Assembly: GCA_028532915.1 (NCBI GenBank)
Contig: JAQQAI010000033.1
Coordinates: 1-43,851 of the forward strand
DNA from: Sphaerochaetaceae bacterium
GTDB lineage: Bacteria > Spirochaetota > Spirochaetia > Sphaerochaetales > Sphaerochaetaceae
Direction: 5' to 3'
DNA length: 43,851 bases
The notes below the pieces were generated by a model. That model saw nothing but the letters and a program-made list of their open reading frames with translations, did not search any database and had not been told where the DNA came from. Position numbers and translations under genes: made by a program. Shown here in pieces: positions 24,127-32,644 of this stretch. Position 1 is the first letter of the stretch; each line of letters begins with the position of its first letter.

Positions 24127-26274
24127 TTATTTGACCGATATGACTGCGATATCATGGTATTCGAGCAGAGGTATGAATAGTTCGGTGATACCGTCTTCAA
24201 CCTTGAATTCGAGTTTTTCACCACGGGGCTGCAATACAGCATCTTTTACTTCATATCCGCTGATTCTCACTTTCGTATTATGAGTCGGGATGATCTTCTG
24301 AATAAGCTCTCTGGTTTCGATATAGCTTTCACCGCCGAAAATATGATCTCTGGACAGCATCGGCTTGCCTTCCGAGAATGAAATACCTTTATTTGCCTGT
24401 CCGTTCACCATATGCACATAGAGGGTATCTTCAGTTTCAAAGGTTGTCACTTCTACGAGAGCATCCTGTACAACTTCTACTTTAAGCTCTTTTCTCATCG
24501 TCGTCACAATTGCATTATGCATGATAGTTTTCAGTTCAGGAAAACTGGTGATCAGATAGTTCTTCTCTATCTCCCCGCAGAAATAGACACACCTTCCTTT
24601 TCCGAAATCATTTACGACACAGGCGGTTTCATCCGTATACACGGCAGGTGGATTTGCCATCGAGTTGATGAATCTGTCGTCACTCGGTTCGGTATAGGGA
24701 TATACGACAGTCGCTGCGGCTTTACCTGTCGTCAATTCGACCTTCTGCGATACGCCCCAGTTCGTCATCATTCCGTCTTCACTGGTATTCTTTCCGATTT
24801 CGCTAGTATTATCATATTTATGGAATACTCTTGAGTAGCTTCCGGTATCATCGATTCGAGAAGCCCCGAAGACATCACTGAGTCTGAAATTCTGCAGTGG
24901 TGAACCTTCACAGTCACATAATGAGGTAGATCCGCTGGCAACAAGTCCGCCGCCATCTTTCACGAAAGACCGGATCTGGTCGCATTCGGTTTCCGATAGA
25001 CAGGCTACGTTGGGTAGAATCAGCGTATCATATTTTGAAAGCGTCTTTTCATTGGTGTCGACTATGATGTTATAGTCGATCTTCAGCTCGGTGAGAGCCC
25101 TGAAGATACCGTACAGATGAGCTTTCACATCGGGAGTTCTTGAATGCCGCCCGTACCATACCATCGTATCTTCACTGTATAAGACGGCTACCTGCGCCGC
25201 ACTTTTCCCTTTATTGCTCCAGGGAACTCTCTTTTGAATCTCGTTGAACACGATTCTGTGGCGGTCCCACATCTCTTTCTGCAGTGTCCCGTCAGGCCAC
25301 ATGATATCGTGATAATGAACTGCACATGCATTCGCCAGGACAGTGAATGATTCGTATCTTATCTGATCGAGTGTCTTCATATTTGGAGCATCGTTATGTG
25401 TCCCCGGTCTGGTCATAAACCCGATCTCGGGCAGATTCTTACAGAGAGTCTTGCAGATTTTGCTTATCGCACTGATTGGAAGATATCCGTGCTCCCAGTA
25501 AATGTCGCTGTAAATAAAATCGGAAAATCTTGCAATCTCGAGGTTCTGGGAATTCATACCCCTGTCCTTAAGGAGCTGATACTGGGGATAGAGAACCACA
25601 TCATCTTTGACCTTTCTGACCTCATCGAAGATCTCTTTGATGAATGTCTCGTTGCTCTTCCTTCTGAATCTGATGTAGTTTCTGAAAACAGGATCATTGA
25701 AATCTTCTTTTTCGGGAATATCGGACCGGTACTGCGCCTTGAATTTTCTTCTGCAGTTCTCACAGTAGCAGATCTTATCGGAGAAGAAGGCCATATCGAG
25801 CAGCATCCCGTCTATATCTCTCATCTCGAACAGTTTTCTCACCATGTATTTGATGTATTCTCTGTACGGACTGTTCATGCACACGACTTTCTCTGCACCT
25901 ACAGAAAGAGGCTTTCCGTCTTTTCCGACCTGCCTCCAATCGGGATGCATATCATACTGGTCCTTGTCGTAGACTGCGGTGAAATAAGCTATGATGATCT
26001 TATCGGTATTCTTTCTGAAATAATCGATGCTCTGCTGCAGCTGGTCGACACCATTGAGTCCCGGCATCATCTTTCCGAATCCCAGGTCAGTGTACCAGTA
26101 TCCTGTGAACGTCCGGGCTGTCACTATCACCGCTTCAGCGTCCTGATCATCTAAGGTTTTGATAAAATTCTGAATATCATACCGTTCAAGTATTCTGGTT
26201 TCCCACCCCTCATAATGCTGACTAATATAGGAACGACAATAGCTTTCGTTCATCCGTTCTAAGACACTAGACAT
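24127..26274 (-). CDS. GHL6-type putative glycoside hydrolase with beta-galactosidase-like trimerisation domain
   Basis: A 715-residue cytoplasmic protein with no signal peptide. Residues 1-340 look like a TIM barrel of the hypothetical glycosyl hydrolase 6 / GH42-like type, with VIVTARTFTGYWYTDLG near the start and DIDGMLLDMAFFSD at about 154-167, then a Cys pair CYCENC. Residues 360-560 resemble the class-I glutaminase-like trimerisation domain (LYSEDTMVWYG, YDTLILPNVACLS, VKDGGGLVASG). The rest is a small beta domain. Substrate unknown. It diverges from the TRAP operon and shares an operator-like sequence with it. GGAGGG precedes the ATG. Confidence 0.75.
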   Translation of the reverse strand: MSSVLERMNESYCRSYISQHYEGWETRILERYDIQNFIKTLDDQDAEAVIVTARTFTGYWYTDLGFGKMMPGLNGVDQLQQSIDYFRKNTDKIIIAYFTAVYDKDQYDMHPDWRQVGKDGKPLSVGAEKVVCMNSPYREYIKYMVRKLFEMRDIDGMLLDMAFFSDKICYCENCRRKFKAQYRSDIPEKEDFNDPVFRNYIRFRRKSNETFIKEIFDEVRKVKDDVVLYPQYQLLKDRGMNSQNLEIARFSDFIYSDIYWEHGYLPISAISKICKTLCKNLPEIGFMTRPGTHNDAPNMKTLDQIRYESFTVLANACAVHYHDIMWPDGTLQKEMWDRHRIVFNEIQKRVPWSNKGKSAAQVAVLYSEDTMVWYGRHSRTPDVKAHLYGIFRALTELKIDYNIIVDTNEKTLSKYDTLILPNVACLSETECDQIRSFVKDGGGLVASGSTSLCDCEGSPLQNFRLSDVFGASRIDDTGSYSRVFHKYDNTSEIGKNTSEDGMMTNWGVSQKVELTTGKAAATVVYPYTEPSDDRFINSMANPPAVYTDETACVVNDFGKGRCVYFCGEIEKNYLITSFPELKTIMHNAIVTTMRKELKVEVVQDALVEVTTFETEDTLYVHMVNGQANKGISFSEGKPMLSRDHIFGGESYIETRELIQKIIPTHNTKVRISGYEVKDAVLQPRGEKLEFKVEDGITELFIPLLEYHDIAVISVK

Positions 26275-26300
26275 ACGCCCTCCAGTTGGTTTCTTTCCTC

Positions 26301-26328
26301 ATTGTACTATAAATATTTCAAAAATCAA
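26301..26328 (-). promoter_or_regulatory. Promoter of the GHL6-type gene
   Basis: On the minus strand TTGATT (26328-26323) and TACAAT (26306-26301) are 16 bp apart, 27 bp before the ATG. Confidence 0.55.
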
Positions 26329-26338
26329 TAGTAATATA

Positions 26339-26348
26339 ATATGACTAT
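26339..26348. promoter_or_regulatory. Operator-like repeat, copy 1
   Basis: ATATGACTAT followed by A/T and TAA. It lies 10 bp upstream of the -35 box of the minus-strand promoter. The same sequence recurs at 26496. Confidence 0.4.
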
Positions 26349-26444
26349 ATAATTTTTTATCTATAAAACATTTTACCAGAATATACCTCTTAAACTATTA
26401 TATTATAATTATTTATATCAATATATTTTTTTTGAAAGTTTTTT

Positions 26445-26473
26445 TTGACAACCAGAAAAACCCGTGATACTAT
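26445..26473 (+). promoter_or_regulatory. Promoter of the TRAP operon
   Basis: A perfect TTGACA (26445-26450) is followed after 17 bp by TACTAT (26468-26473). Transcription would start near 26480. Confidence 0.7.
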
Positions 26474-26495
26474 TCATTTAGCAATTAATTATATG

Positions 26496-26505
26496 ATATG
26501 ACTAT
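26496..26505. promoter_or_regulatory. Operator-like repeat, copy 2
   Basis: ATATGACTAT just downstream of the expected TRAP transcription start, a position where a bound GntR-type protein would block transcription. Confidence 0.4.
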
Positions 26506-26580
26506 TTAAATCGAGAAAGGTTTTGCCATGCCGGTTTTTTAGTCGATCATAGGAAAGAAATCCAAAAAAAGGAGAAAGAT

Positions 26581-27600
26581 ATGAAAAAACTTTTGGTTTT
26601 ATTGCTCGTTCTTATCATGTCGGCAGGGTTCGTCTTCGCAAACGGTCAGGAGGAAGCTGCGGCCGATGAAAAACCTGTGTTCCACTGGAAATATGCTCAC
26701 ATGAATGCTGAAGCCAACCAGTCTGGACAGATGGCAATCTGGTTCTGCGAGAGACTCGAAGAGCTCACAGACGGTGGAATCCAGACGAAGATCTACCCCA
26801 ACTCTCAGCTCGGTTCAATGATCGAACAGCTCGAGATGGTAGCTACAGGAACAGTTCAGTTCCACCACGACACATGGGGAAATCTCGGATCACTGGTAGA
26901 CGAACTTCAGGCTTTCGATACACCGTATCTGGCAAAATCGGTAGAAGATTATGTCAAACTGAACTCGCCAGAAAGCCCGATCTTCCAGGAGGCAAATGAG
27001 AAATTCATCAATCAGGCCGGAGTAAGACTACTCGGATCTACATATGGTGGAGCCCGCTGTCTCACTTGTAACTTCCCCATCTACTCTCCCGATGATCTCA
27101 AAGGTGTGAAGATCCGTGCTATCCCGGCTCCGATCTACGTGACTGCTGTAGAAGGAATGGGTGCAATTGCTGTACCTGTTGACTGGGTCGACGTACCTGC
27201 AGCTCTCTCTACCGGTGTTGTCGAAGGTCAGGAGAATCCCCCTTCAACAATGTATGCTGTAAGAATGCAGGATATGCAGAAGTACATGATGGATACCAAG
27301 CATATCGCAGCAATCGGTCCTATGATGGTCAACGAAGAGGCATTCCAGTCTCTGCCTGCCGATTATCAGGAAGCAGTATTGCAGGCTGGACGTGAAACCG
27401 CCGAGAAATTCACTGAACAGGGTATCAGAGAAGAGCAGGAGATCATCCAGAAACTCATTGATGAAGGAATGACATTCATCACAGCAGAAGATGGATTGGA
27501 TGTGGATGCATTCAAGGCAAGCGTTGACAAGAAAGTAGCAGAGAACTTCCCTCAGTATGCTGATTTCTACGCTGAAGTAAAAGAGTATCTCGGATACTGA
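26581..27600 (+). CDS. dctP: TRAP transporter substrate-binding protein (DctP type)
   Basis: A 339-residue secreted protein. The signal peptide ends after VFA at about residue 20 and the mature start is NGQEEAAAD, typical of spirochaetes. The DctP signature is seen in YPNSQLGS and in DDLKGVKIRAIP, whose Arg normally pairs with the ligand carboxylate, then STGVVEGQENPPST. The ligand is therefore expected to be acidic (a sugar acid, dicarboxylate or sulfonate). A strong AGGAG box precedes the ATG. Confidence 0.92.
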   Translation: MKKLLVLLLVLIMSAGFVFANGQEEAAADEKPVFHWKYAHMNAEANQSGQMAIWFCERLEELTDGGIQTKIYPNSQLGSMIEQLEMVATGTVQFHHDTWGNLGSLVDELQAFDTPYLAKSVEDYVKLNSPESPIFQEANEKFINQAGVRLLGSTYGGARCLTCNFPIYSPDDLKGVKIRAIPAPIYVTAVEGMGAIAVPVDWVDVPAALSTGVVEGQENPPSTMYAVRMQDMQKYMMDTKHIAAIGPMMVNEEAFQSLPADYQEAVLQAGRETAEKFTEQGIREEQEIIQKLIDEGMTFITAEDGLDVDAFKASVDKKVAENFPQYADFYAEVKEYLGY

Positions 27601-27621
27601 TTGATTCACAACGTATGAACC

Positions 27622-27654
27622 TGTAGAGGATCGTCTTTCCGGCGGTCCTCTACA
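27622..27654 (+). other. Intercistronic hairpin after the TRAP binding-protein gene
   Basis: A 12-bp stem with one G-U pair (27622-27633 with 27643-27654) and a 9-nt loop, without a following U-run. It fills the gap between dctP and dctQ and probably stabilises dctP mRNA. Confidence 0.7.
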
Positions 27655-27674
27655 TTGAAAAGGATAAATTGATT

Positions 27675-28184
27675 ATGCAAACAAAACCAGAAAAGCTGTT
27701 CGAACAAGTCTTTTCCGTATATGCAAAAATACAGATTGCCTGCCTGATACTGATTACGGTTCTGCTGTTCGGACAGGTTATAATCCGCGAGGTCTTCAGT
27801 ATAGGACTCCAGTGGGTATATGAACTTTCCTGTATGCTGCAGGTCACAATGATCTGGCTCGGACTTCCGTCTCTGCTCTATCACGGGGAGGATATCAAGA
27901 TAACTGTCTTATATGATATAGCTCCTCCGATGATCAAGAAGGGATTGAAGATCCTATCCTACCTGGTAATCCTCTCCAGTGTGATAATGATTTCAGCCGG
28001 ATATGTGATGTATATGGACAAACTTGCTTTCACAAAGAGTGCGGCGATGAGAATGCCGAACTACCTTTTCTTCGGAGCTTTCCCGTTCGGGATCATCATG
28101 ATCATTCTGGTTCTCATCTTCAAGACCAAATCGATGCTGCAGATGGATAGTTCTGCCGACCTGAATACAGGAGATGCAAAATGA
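27675..28184 (+). CDS. dctQ: TRAP transporter small membrane subunit (DctQ type)
   Basis: A 169-residue, four-helix protein with the DctQ pattern: an early long helix, then VIIREVFSIGLQWVYELS and a central MIWLGLPSLL, with charged HGEDIKI following. The ATG at 27675 has AAAAGGA 10 nt upstream. It overlaps dctM by ATGA. Confidence 0.88.
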   Translation: MQTKPEKLFEQVFSVYAKIQIACLILITVLLFGQVIIREVFSIGLQWVYELSCMLQVTMIWLGLPSLLYHGEDIKITVLYDIAPPMIKKGLKILSYLVILSSVIMISAGYVMYMDKLAFTKSAAMRMPNYLFFGAFPFGIIMIILVLIFKTKSMLQMDSSADLNTGDAK

Positions 28185-29461
28185 GCGGATATGTTGTACT
28201 AGGATTATTTTTCGGCCTGATCTTCCTCGGAGTTCCGGTCGCTTACACACTGATATTCTCATCAGGTCTCTTTCTGATATTCAGCGATATGTCGTTGCTG
28301 ACACTCATGCAGAGAATGGGCGGATCGATGAATTCGATCACACTGCTGGCCGTTCCAACCTTCATCTTCGCAGGATGGATCATGAACCACGGAGGACTTA
28401 CCAATGCCCTGTTCTCGGCGGTCAATACGTCCCGTATCTGCCGTGCAAAAGGAGGTCTCGCCTACGTAAATGTCATCGCGAGTCTGATCTTCGCAGGAAT
28501 GTCGGGAGCCGCTCTGGCCGACCTCGGCGGATTGGGAAACATCGAAATGACGGCCATGAAGGAAAACGGATATAAGGATGAGGATGCTTTGGGGATCACC
28601 CTTGCCTCTTCGGCTATCGGTCCGATATTCCCGCCGAGCATCCCGTTGCTGGTATATGCTCTCATTGCCTCGGTTTCGGGTATCAAGATCCTGATAGCAG
28701 GTATCGTTCCCGGTGTCCTTTTGACTGTGACTTTGATGATCATCATCACGCTCAATGCACGAAGAAAGAACTACCCGAAAGGAAATGTAGATATCAGCAA
28801 AAAAGAGAAACGATCTATTCAGCTGCACAGCATCCCTGCCATGTTTGCTCCGATCATTCTTCTCGGCGGGCTGTTCTCAGGATTCTACAGTCCTTCAGAA
28901 CTTGCATGTGTTGCAGTTGTCTATTCGTTCGTGGTGGGTAAATTCTTCTATAAGAAGGTCACCTACAAAAATTTCATAAGTTCGGCAAGAGAAACTACCA
29001 CGATGATCTCAAATACGATGTTCATCCTTGCAGGAGCTACCGTCTTTGCATTTGTTCTTACAGTCGAACAGATTCCTCAGTCTCTTGTCGTTCTTCTCGG
29101 ATTCGTTGCCGACAGTAAGGTCCTGCTCATCATCATGATCAATGTGATTCTTCTCATCGTCGGTATGGTACTCGATACAGGAACGGCTACTCTCGTTTTC
29201 ACTCCGATCTTCCTTCCGCTTCTCAAATCGGTCGGTATGGATCCCATCCAGGTCGGTATCTTCATCTGTCTGAACCTGGTCATCGGTCTGTATACACCAC
29301 CGTTCGGAGTCTGTCTGTTCATGGCATCAACGATGTCCGAAAAGCCTATCGAGAAAGTCGTGAAGGCAGTAGCACCCTACTATATACCATTGTTCGCAGT
29401 GCTCCTGCTCGTCTCTTTCTGGCCGCCATTGAGCATGTGGCTGCCTTCTGTACTGGGATAA
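28181..29461 (+). CDS. dctM: TRAP transporter large membrane subunit (DctM type)
   Basis: A 426-residue, about twelve-helix permease of the DctM/SiaM group. Typical segments are AVPTFIFAGWIMNHGG, FAGMSGAALADLGGLG, IPPSIPLL-like FPPSIPLLVYAL and TPPFGVCLFMAS. It uses the Na+ gradient to take ligand from the binding protein. Translationally coupled to dctQ. Confidence 0.92.
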   Translation: MSGYVVLGLFFGLIFLGVPVAYTLIFSSGLFLIFSDMSLLTLMQRMGGSMNSITLLAVPTFIFAGWIMNHGGLTNALFSAVNTSRICRAKGGLAYVNVIASLIFAGMSGAALADLGGLGNIEMTAMKENGYKDEDALGITLASSAIGPIFPPSIPLLVYALIASVSGIKILIAGIVPGVLLTVTLMIIITLNARRKNYPKGNVDISKKEKRSIQLHSIPAMFAPIILLGGLFSGFYSPSELACVAVVYSFVVGKFFYKKVTYKNFISSARETTTMISNTMFILAGATVFAFVLTVEQIPQSLVVLLGFVADSKVLLIIMINVILLIVGMVLDTGTATLVFTPIFLPLLKSVGMDPIQVGIFICLNLVIGLYTPPFGVCLFMASTMSEKPIEKVVKAVAPYYIPLFAVLLLVSFWPPLSMWLPSVLG

Positions 29462-29472
29462 GAGGCGTATAA

Positions 29473-30351
29473 ATGAATGATATATCGAACTGCAGATCAT
29501 TTCTCTATGTACCATGTAATCAGCAAAAATACATGGAGAAGATCCCTTCCACCACCTGTGATGCGGTCATCTTCGATCTTGAAGATTCGGTGAGGTTGGC
29601 GGACAAGAAACAGGCCAGAAAGAATCTGCTCGGATTCGGTTTCGAAATCGTTCGAAAAGCCCGGGAGAAGGTCTTTCTTGTACGGGTCAATGCTGTTGAC
29701 AGCACCTTCGCCGAAGATGATATCAGGGCGGCCGTCTCGCTGAAAGCAGACGGTATCGTCCTTCCAAAATCTACTGCCCGACAGGTCGAATCTGCAGATA
29801 CGATCATTCAGAACTCGGTTGATGACGGACAGGATTTCGTCATCATCCCTCTTATAGAAACGGCGTTGGGAGTCCAGACCATCTGGGAGACTGTCAATGC
29901 TTCACCGAAAGTGAAAGGGGCTCAGTTCGGAGCTGAGGATTTCACTCGAGATATCCAGGTCGAGAGGACTGCTTCAGGTAAAGAGATCGAATATGCGCGA
30001 AATAGAATGACAATCGCATGCAGAGCAAAGAACATTGCTGCGATAGACACTCCGTTCGCCAATTTCAAAGATCCCGAAGGTCTTGCAGAAGATACCAGAA
30101 ATGTGAAGAGCATGGGAATGACAGGGAAGACCTGCATTCATCCTTCACAAATAGATGTAGTGAATTCGGTATTCACTCCGTCCGAGAAGGAAGTATCCAG
30201 GGCACGGAAGATCGTGAACTGCTGGGAAAACCACGGCAGTATCAATGACGGGGTCATCGTGATTGAAGGAGAAATGGTTGATAGGCCTATATATCAAAGA
30301 GCTAAGAATTTATTAGAAAAATACAATAAAAAAAAGGAGAATGTAGTTTAA
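29473..30351 (+). CDS. HpcH/HpaI-family lyase, CitE-like
   Basis: A 292-residue TIM-barrel enzyme like the citrate lyase beta subunit and malyl- or citramalyl-CoA lyases. Seen are FLYVPCN (10-16), FDLEDSV (34-40), the substrate-binding Arg71 in RVNA, Glu129 in IPLIETALG and Asp156 in GAEDF as Mg2+ ligands, and KTCIHPSQ near the C-terminus. It should split (or form) a 3-hydroxyacyl-CoA, releasing acetyl-CoA or a similar unit and a 2-oxoacid or glyoxylate. No citrate lyase alpha or acyl-carrier subunits are near, so it acts alone. Starts 11 nt after dctM. Confidence 0.85.
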   Translation: MNDISNCRSFLYVPCNQQKYMEKIPSTTCDAVIFDLEDSVRLADKKQARKNLLGFGFEIVRKAREKVFLVRVNAVDSTFAEDDIRAAVSLKADGIVLPKSTARQVESADTIIQNSVDDGQDFVIIPLIETALGVQTIWETVNASPKVKGAQFGAEDFTRDIQVERTASGKEIEYARNRMTIACRAKNIAAIDTPFANFKDPEGLAEDTRNVKSMGMTGKTCIHPSQIDVVNSVFTPSEKEVSRARKIVNCWENHGSINDGVIVIEGEMVDRPIYQRAKNLLEKYNKKKENVV

Positions 30352-30376
30352 TATTGATAAAGGGAGTTTCTATAAT
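30348..30376 (+). promoter_or_regulatory. Internal promoter before the GntR gene
   Basis: TTAATA (30348-30353) and a perfect TATAAT (30371-30376) are spaced by 17 bp. It overlaps the end of the lyase gene and gives a 60-nt leader, allowing the regulator and later genes to be expressed apart from the TRAP genes. Confidence 0.5.
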
Positions 30377-30440
30377 ACTCATAGATACGTTTGGTTGATA
30401 TACAATTTTATAAATTTTGTGCTACATTGGAGAGACAAAG

Positions 30441-31148
30441 ATGGGAACAAGAAGAAAGAAAACTTACGAGTATGCTATTGATGCAATCAAAGATCTTCTC
30501 ATACGCGGAGAGATCTGTGAAGGTGAGAAGCTGCCAAATCAGGTAGAATTTGCTCGTCAGTTGGGTGTCAGCAGACTTTGTCTCAGAGAAGCTCTGACGG
30601 AACTGGAATCAATCGGTGTCATCGAACAGAAGCCGAAACGGGGAACGATCATCGTCAGCGGTGATCCGAGCAAATGGGTTCCGCCCGTCGAAGCTCCTCT
30701 GATCTCCGATGCCGATGCATTGTATGAACTGATCGAATCCAGAAAGGTTATCGAAGTGGCCATCACCAAACAGGCAGCTATCAACATCACCGATGATCAG
30801 CTCGATCAACTCGAAAAGATCATCACTCAGATGATGGTGTTTCATGTAAACGGTGATGAGTCCGAGTACAGTAAGATAGATATGGAGTTCCACCTGATCA
30901 TTGCACAGGCGGCAAACAACCGATATCTGCTGAATATGTACATGACCACCGTCGTCCTCATGGAGAAACTGATCAACGAAATCAACCAGAACATTCCCGA
31001 TATCATTAAGAACTCGAAACGGACTCACCAGAAGATCTACGAATCACTGAAGGTGAGAGATCAGAAGATGGCGGCAAAATGGACGAAGGTCCATATCGAC
31101 CGTGTGTGGGAATACTACACAAAATACTATCTGAAAGAATCGGACTGA
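30441..31148 (+). CDS. GntR-family regulator, FadR/FCD subgroup
   Basis: A 235-residue regulator. The winged helix is at about 5-75 (FARQLGVSRLCLREALTELE, then the wing VIEQKPKRGTIIV), followed by an all-helical FCD domain with the metal/ligand residues in DMEFHLIIAQAANN and a later THQKIYESL and KVHIDRV. FCD regulators commonly bind carboxylic acids, in line with a TRAP substrate. The ATG at 30441 is chosen because GGAGAG lies 7 nt before it. Probably controls this cluster through the repeats at 26339 and 26496. Confidence 0.9.
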   Translation: MGTRRKKTYEYAIDAIKDLLIRGEICEGEKLPNQVEFARQLGVSRLCLREALTELESIGVIEQKPKRGTIIVSGDPSKWVPPVEAPLISDADALYELIESRKVIEVAITKQAAINITDDQLDQLEKIITQMMVFHVNGDESEYSKIDMEFHLIIAQAANNRYLLNMYMTTVVLMEKLINEINQNIPDIIKNSKRTHQKIYESLKVRDQKMAAKWTKVHIDRVWEYYTKYYLKESD

Positions 31149-31233
31149 ACAGGTTTCCTGAATTCCGTTTGCGAGTGAATACAGCAGCATAATTCCACGT
31201 TATTAACACATACCTGCAAGGAGGATTGTATAC

Positions 31234-32610
31234 ATGAAAAATGAAGATGTGAATGAACTGATAAGAAGGTCCCGCTCTGCACTGAAGCAGATTGAAAACT
31301 ATAATCAGAAACAGGTCGATACTCTGGTCTCTGCTATAGGATGGGCCGGTGTACAGAAAGAGAATATGGAGAGGATCGCCCGAAAGGGGATGGATGAGAC
31401 CCGTCTGGGAACGTTCGAAGGCAAATACAACAAGATGTCTTTCAAGATCAGAGGGATCATGAGAGATATGAAAGGCGCAAAAACTGTCGGCATTATTGAG
31501 GAGGATGAAGCAAAGGGGCTTGTAAAGATTGCTAAGCCGCTTGGTGTCATCGGAGCTCTGGTTCCATGTACAAACCCCTGTGTTACACCATTTCTCAAAG
31601 CCATGTGGGCGATCAAGAGCAGAAACAGTATCATCTTCTCTCCCCATCCCCGATCGAAAGAGACGAACACCATGGTATGCACACTGATTCAGGATGTCCT
31701 GGAACAGTACGGAGCTCCCAGGGATCTTGTTCTCTTCATCGAGAACCCCTCGGTTCCTATGAGCAGCGAACTGATGAGCTGCTGCGACACGGTTATAGCT
31801 ACCGGTGGAAGCGCCATGGTGAAAGCCGCCTACAGCTCGGGCACTCCGGCTTACGGTGTCGGAGTCGGAAATGCGATGGTCATCGTTGATGAGACTGCAG
31901 ACTATGCTCAATATGCAGCCGAGATAGGTATCGGTCAGCAGAATGATAATTCAACCGGATGTTCAACAGAAAACGGGATCATCGTACACAATTCAATCTA
32001 TGAGAACATGGTCGCAGCTCTCGAACAGGAGGGAGCTTATATAGTCTCCGACGAAGAGAAAAAGAAACTCGAACAGACTCTTTGGGTAAACGGTATTCTC
32101 AACCGCAACATCGTAGGACAATCAGCTGCGACAATTGCAGATATGGCAGGCATAGCAGACGGGAAAAACCCGAAATTCCTCGTAGTTCCTGAAAATGATT
32201 GCAGTGTTCAAAGTAAATTCACCACTGAAAAACTGTCGCCGGTCCTTACCATTTATTCATATGAAAATTTTGATGATGCCATTAAAATGCTCAACGACAT
32301 TCAGAGCCGGTGCGGTGCGGGTCATTCCTGCGGGATTTACTCTACCGATGAGGAAAGAATCATGAAAGTTGCCATGCAGACCAGAACGTCACGTGTGATG
32401 GTCCGTCAGTCTACAGGATTGGGTAATGCCGGTTCATGGGAGAACGGGATGCCGGTGACAGCAACGCTGGGATGCGGGTCCTGGGGTGGAAACAGTATCA
32501 GCGAGAATGTGAATCACAGGTTCTTCTATAACGTGACCTGGGTCTCGAAGAAAATTAAAAAGGAGATAGTCCCGGACGAGGTTCTATTTGCCGATTCACT
32601 GGAAAAATAA
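31234..32610 (+). CDS. CoA-acylating aldehyde dehydrogenase, sulfoacetaldehyde dehydrogenase (SauS)-like
   Basis: A 458-residue enzyme of the EutE/AdhE-N family that turns an aldehyde, NAD(P)+ and CoA into an acyl-CoA. The catalytic cysteine is Cys243 in NDNSTGCSTENG, and KPLGVIGALVPCTNP lies at 101-115. By recall the pattern (WA..EN.. near the N-terminus, DN.T.CS.EN at the active site) is closest to the acylating sulfoacetaldehyde dehydrogenase branch. Related members use succinate semialdehyde or propanal. No microcompartment targeting extension or shell genes are seen, so it works free in the cytoplasm. The exact aldehyde is not established. Confidence 0.82.
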   Translation: MKNEDVNELIRRSRSALKQIENYNQKQVDTLVSAIGWAGVQKENMERIARKGMDETRLGTFEGKYNKMSFKIRGIMRDMKGAKTVGIIEEDEAKGLVKIAKPLGVIGALVPCTNPCVTPFLKAMWAIKSRNSIIFSPHPRSKETNTMVCTLIQDVLEQYGAPRDLVLFIENPSVPMSSELMSCCDTVIATGGSAMVKAAYSSGTPAYGVGVGNAMVIVDETADYAQYAAEIGIGQQNDNSTGCSTENGIIVHNSIYENMVAALEQEGAYIVSDEEKKKLEQTLWVNGILNRNIVGQSAATIADMAGIADGKNPKFLVVPENDCSVQSKFTTEKLSPVLTIYSYENFDDAIKMLNDIQSRCGAGHSCGIYSTDEERIMKVAMQTRTSRVMVRQSTGLGNAGSWENGMPVTATLGCGSWGGNSISENVNHRFFYNVTWVSKKIKKEIVPDEVLFADSLEK

Positions 32611-32644
32611 ACAATAGAGTTATACAGATTATCAGGATGGACTA

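Larger units (their letters stand above)
26275..26580. other. Divergent control region between the GHL6-type gene and the TRAP operon
   Basis: A strongly AT-rich 306-bp stretch with no gene. It holds one promoter in each direction and two copies of ATATGACTAT in the same orientation (26339-26348 and 26496-26505), set within a longer similar context. The plus-strand leader is about 100 nt. Confidence 0.6.

Noticed and set aside
29473-30351. Citrate lyase operon
   Set aside because: Only the CitE-like subunit is found; citC, citD, citF, citX and citG are absent, so a stand-alone acyl-CoA lyase is more likely.
31234-32610. Bacterial microcompartment aldehyde dehydrogenase (EutE/PduP in a shell)
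   Set aside because: No shell-protein genes and no encapsulation peptide are present in the window.
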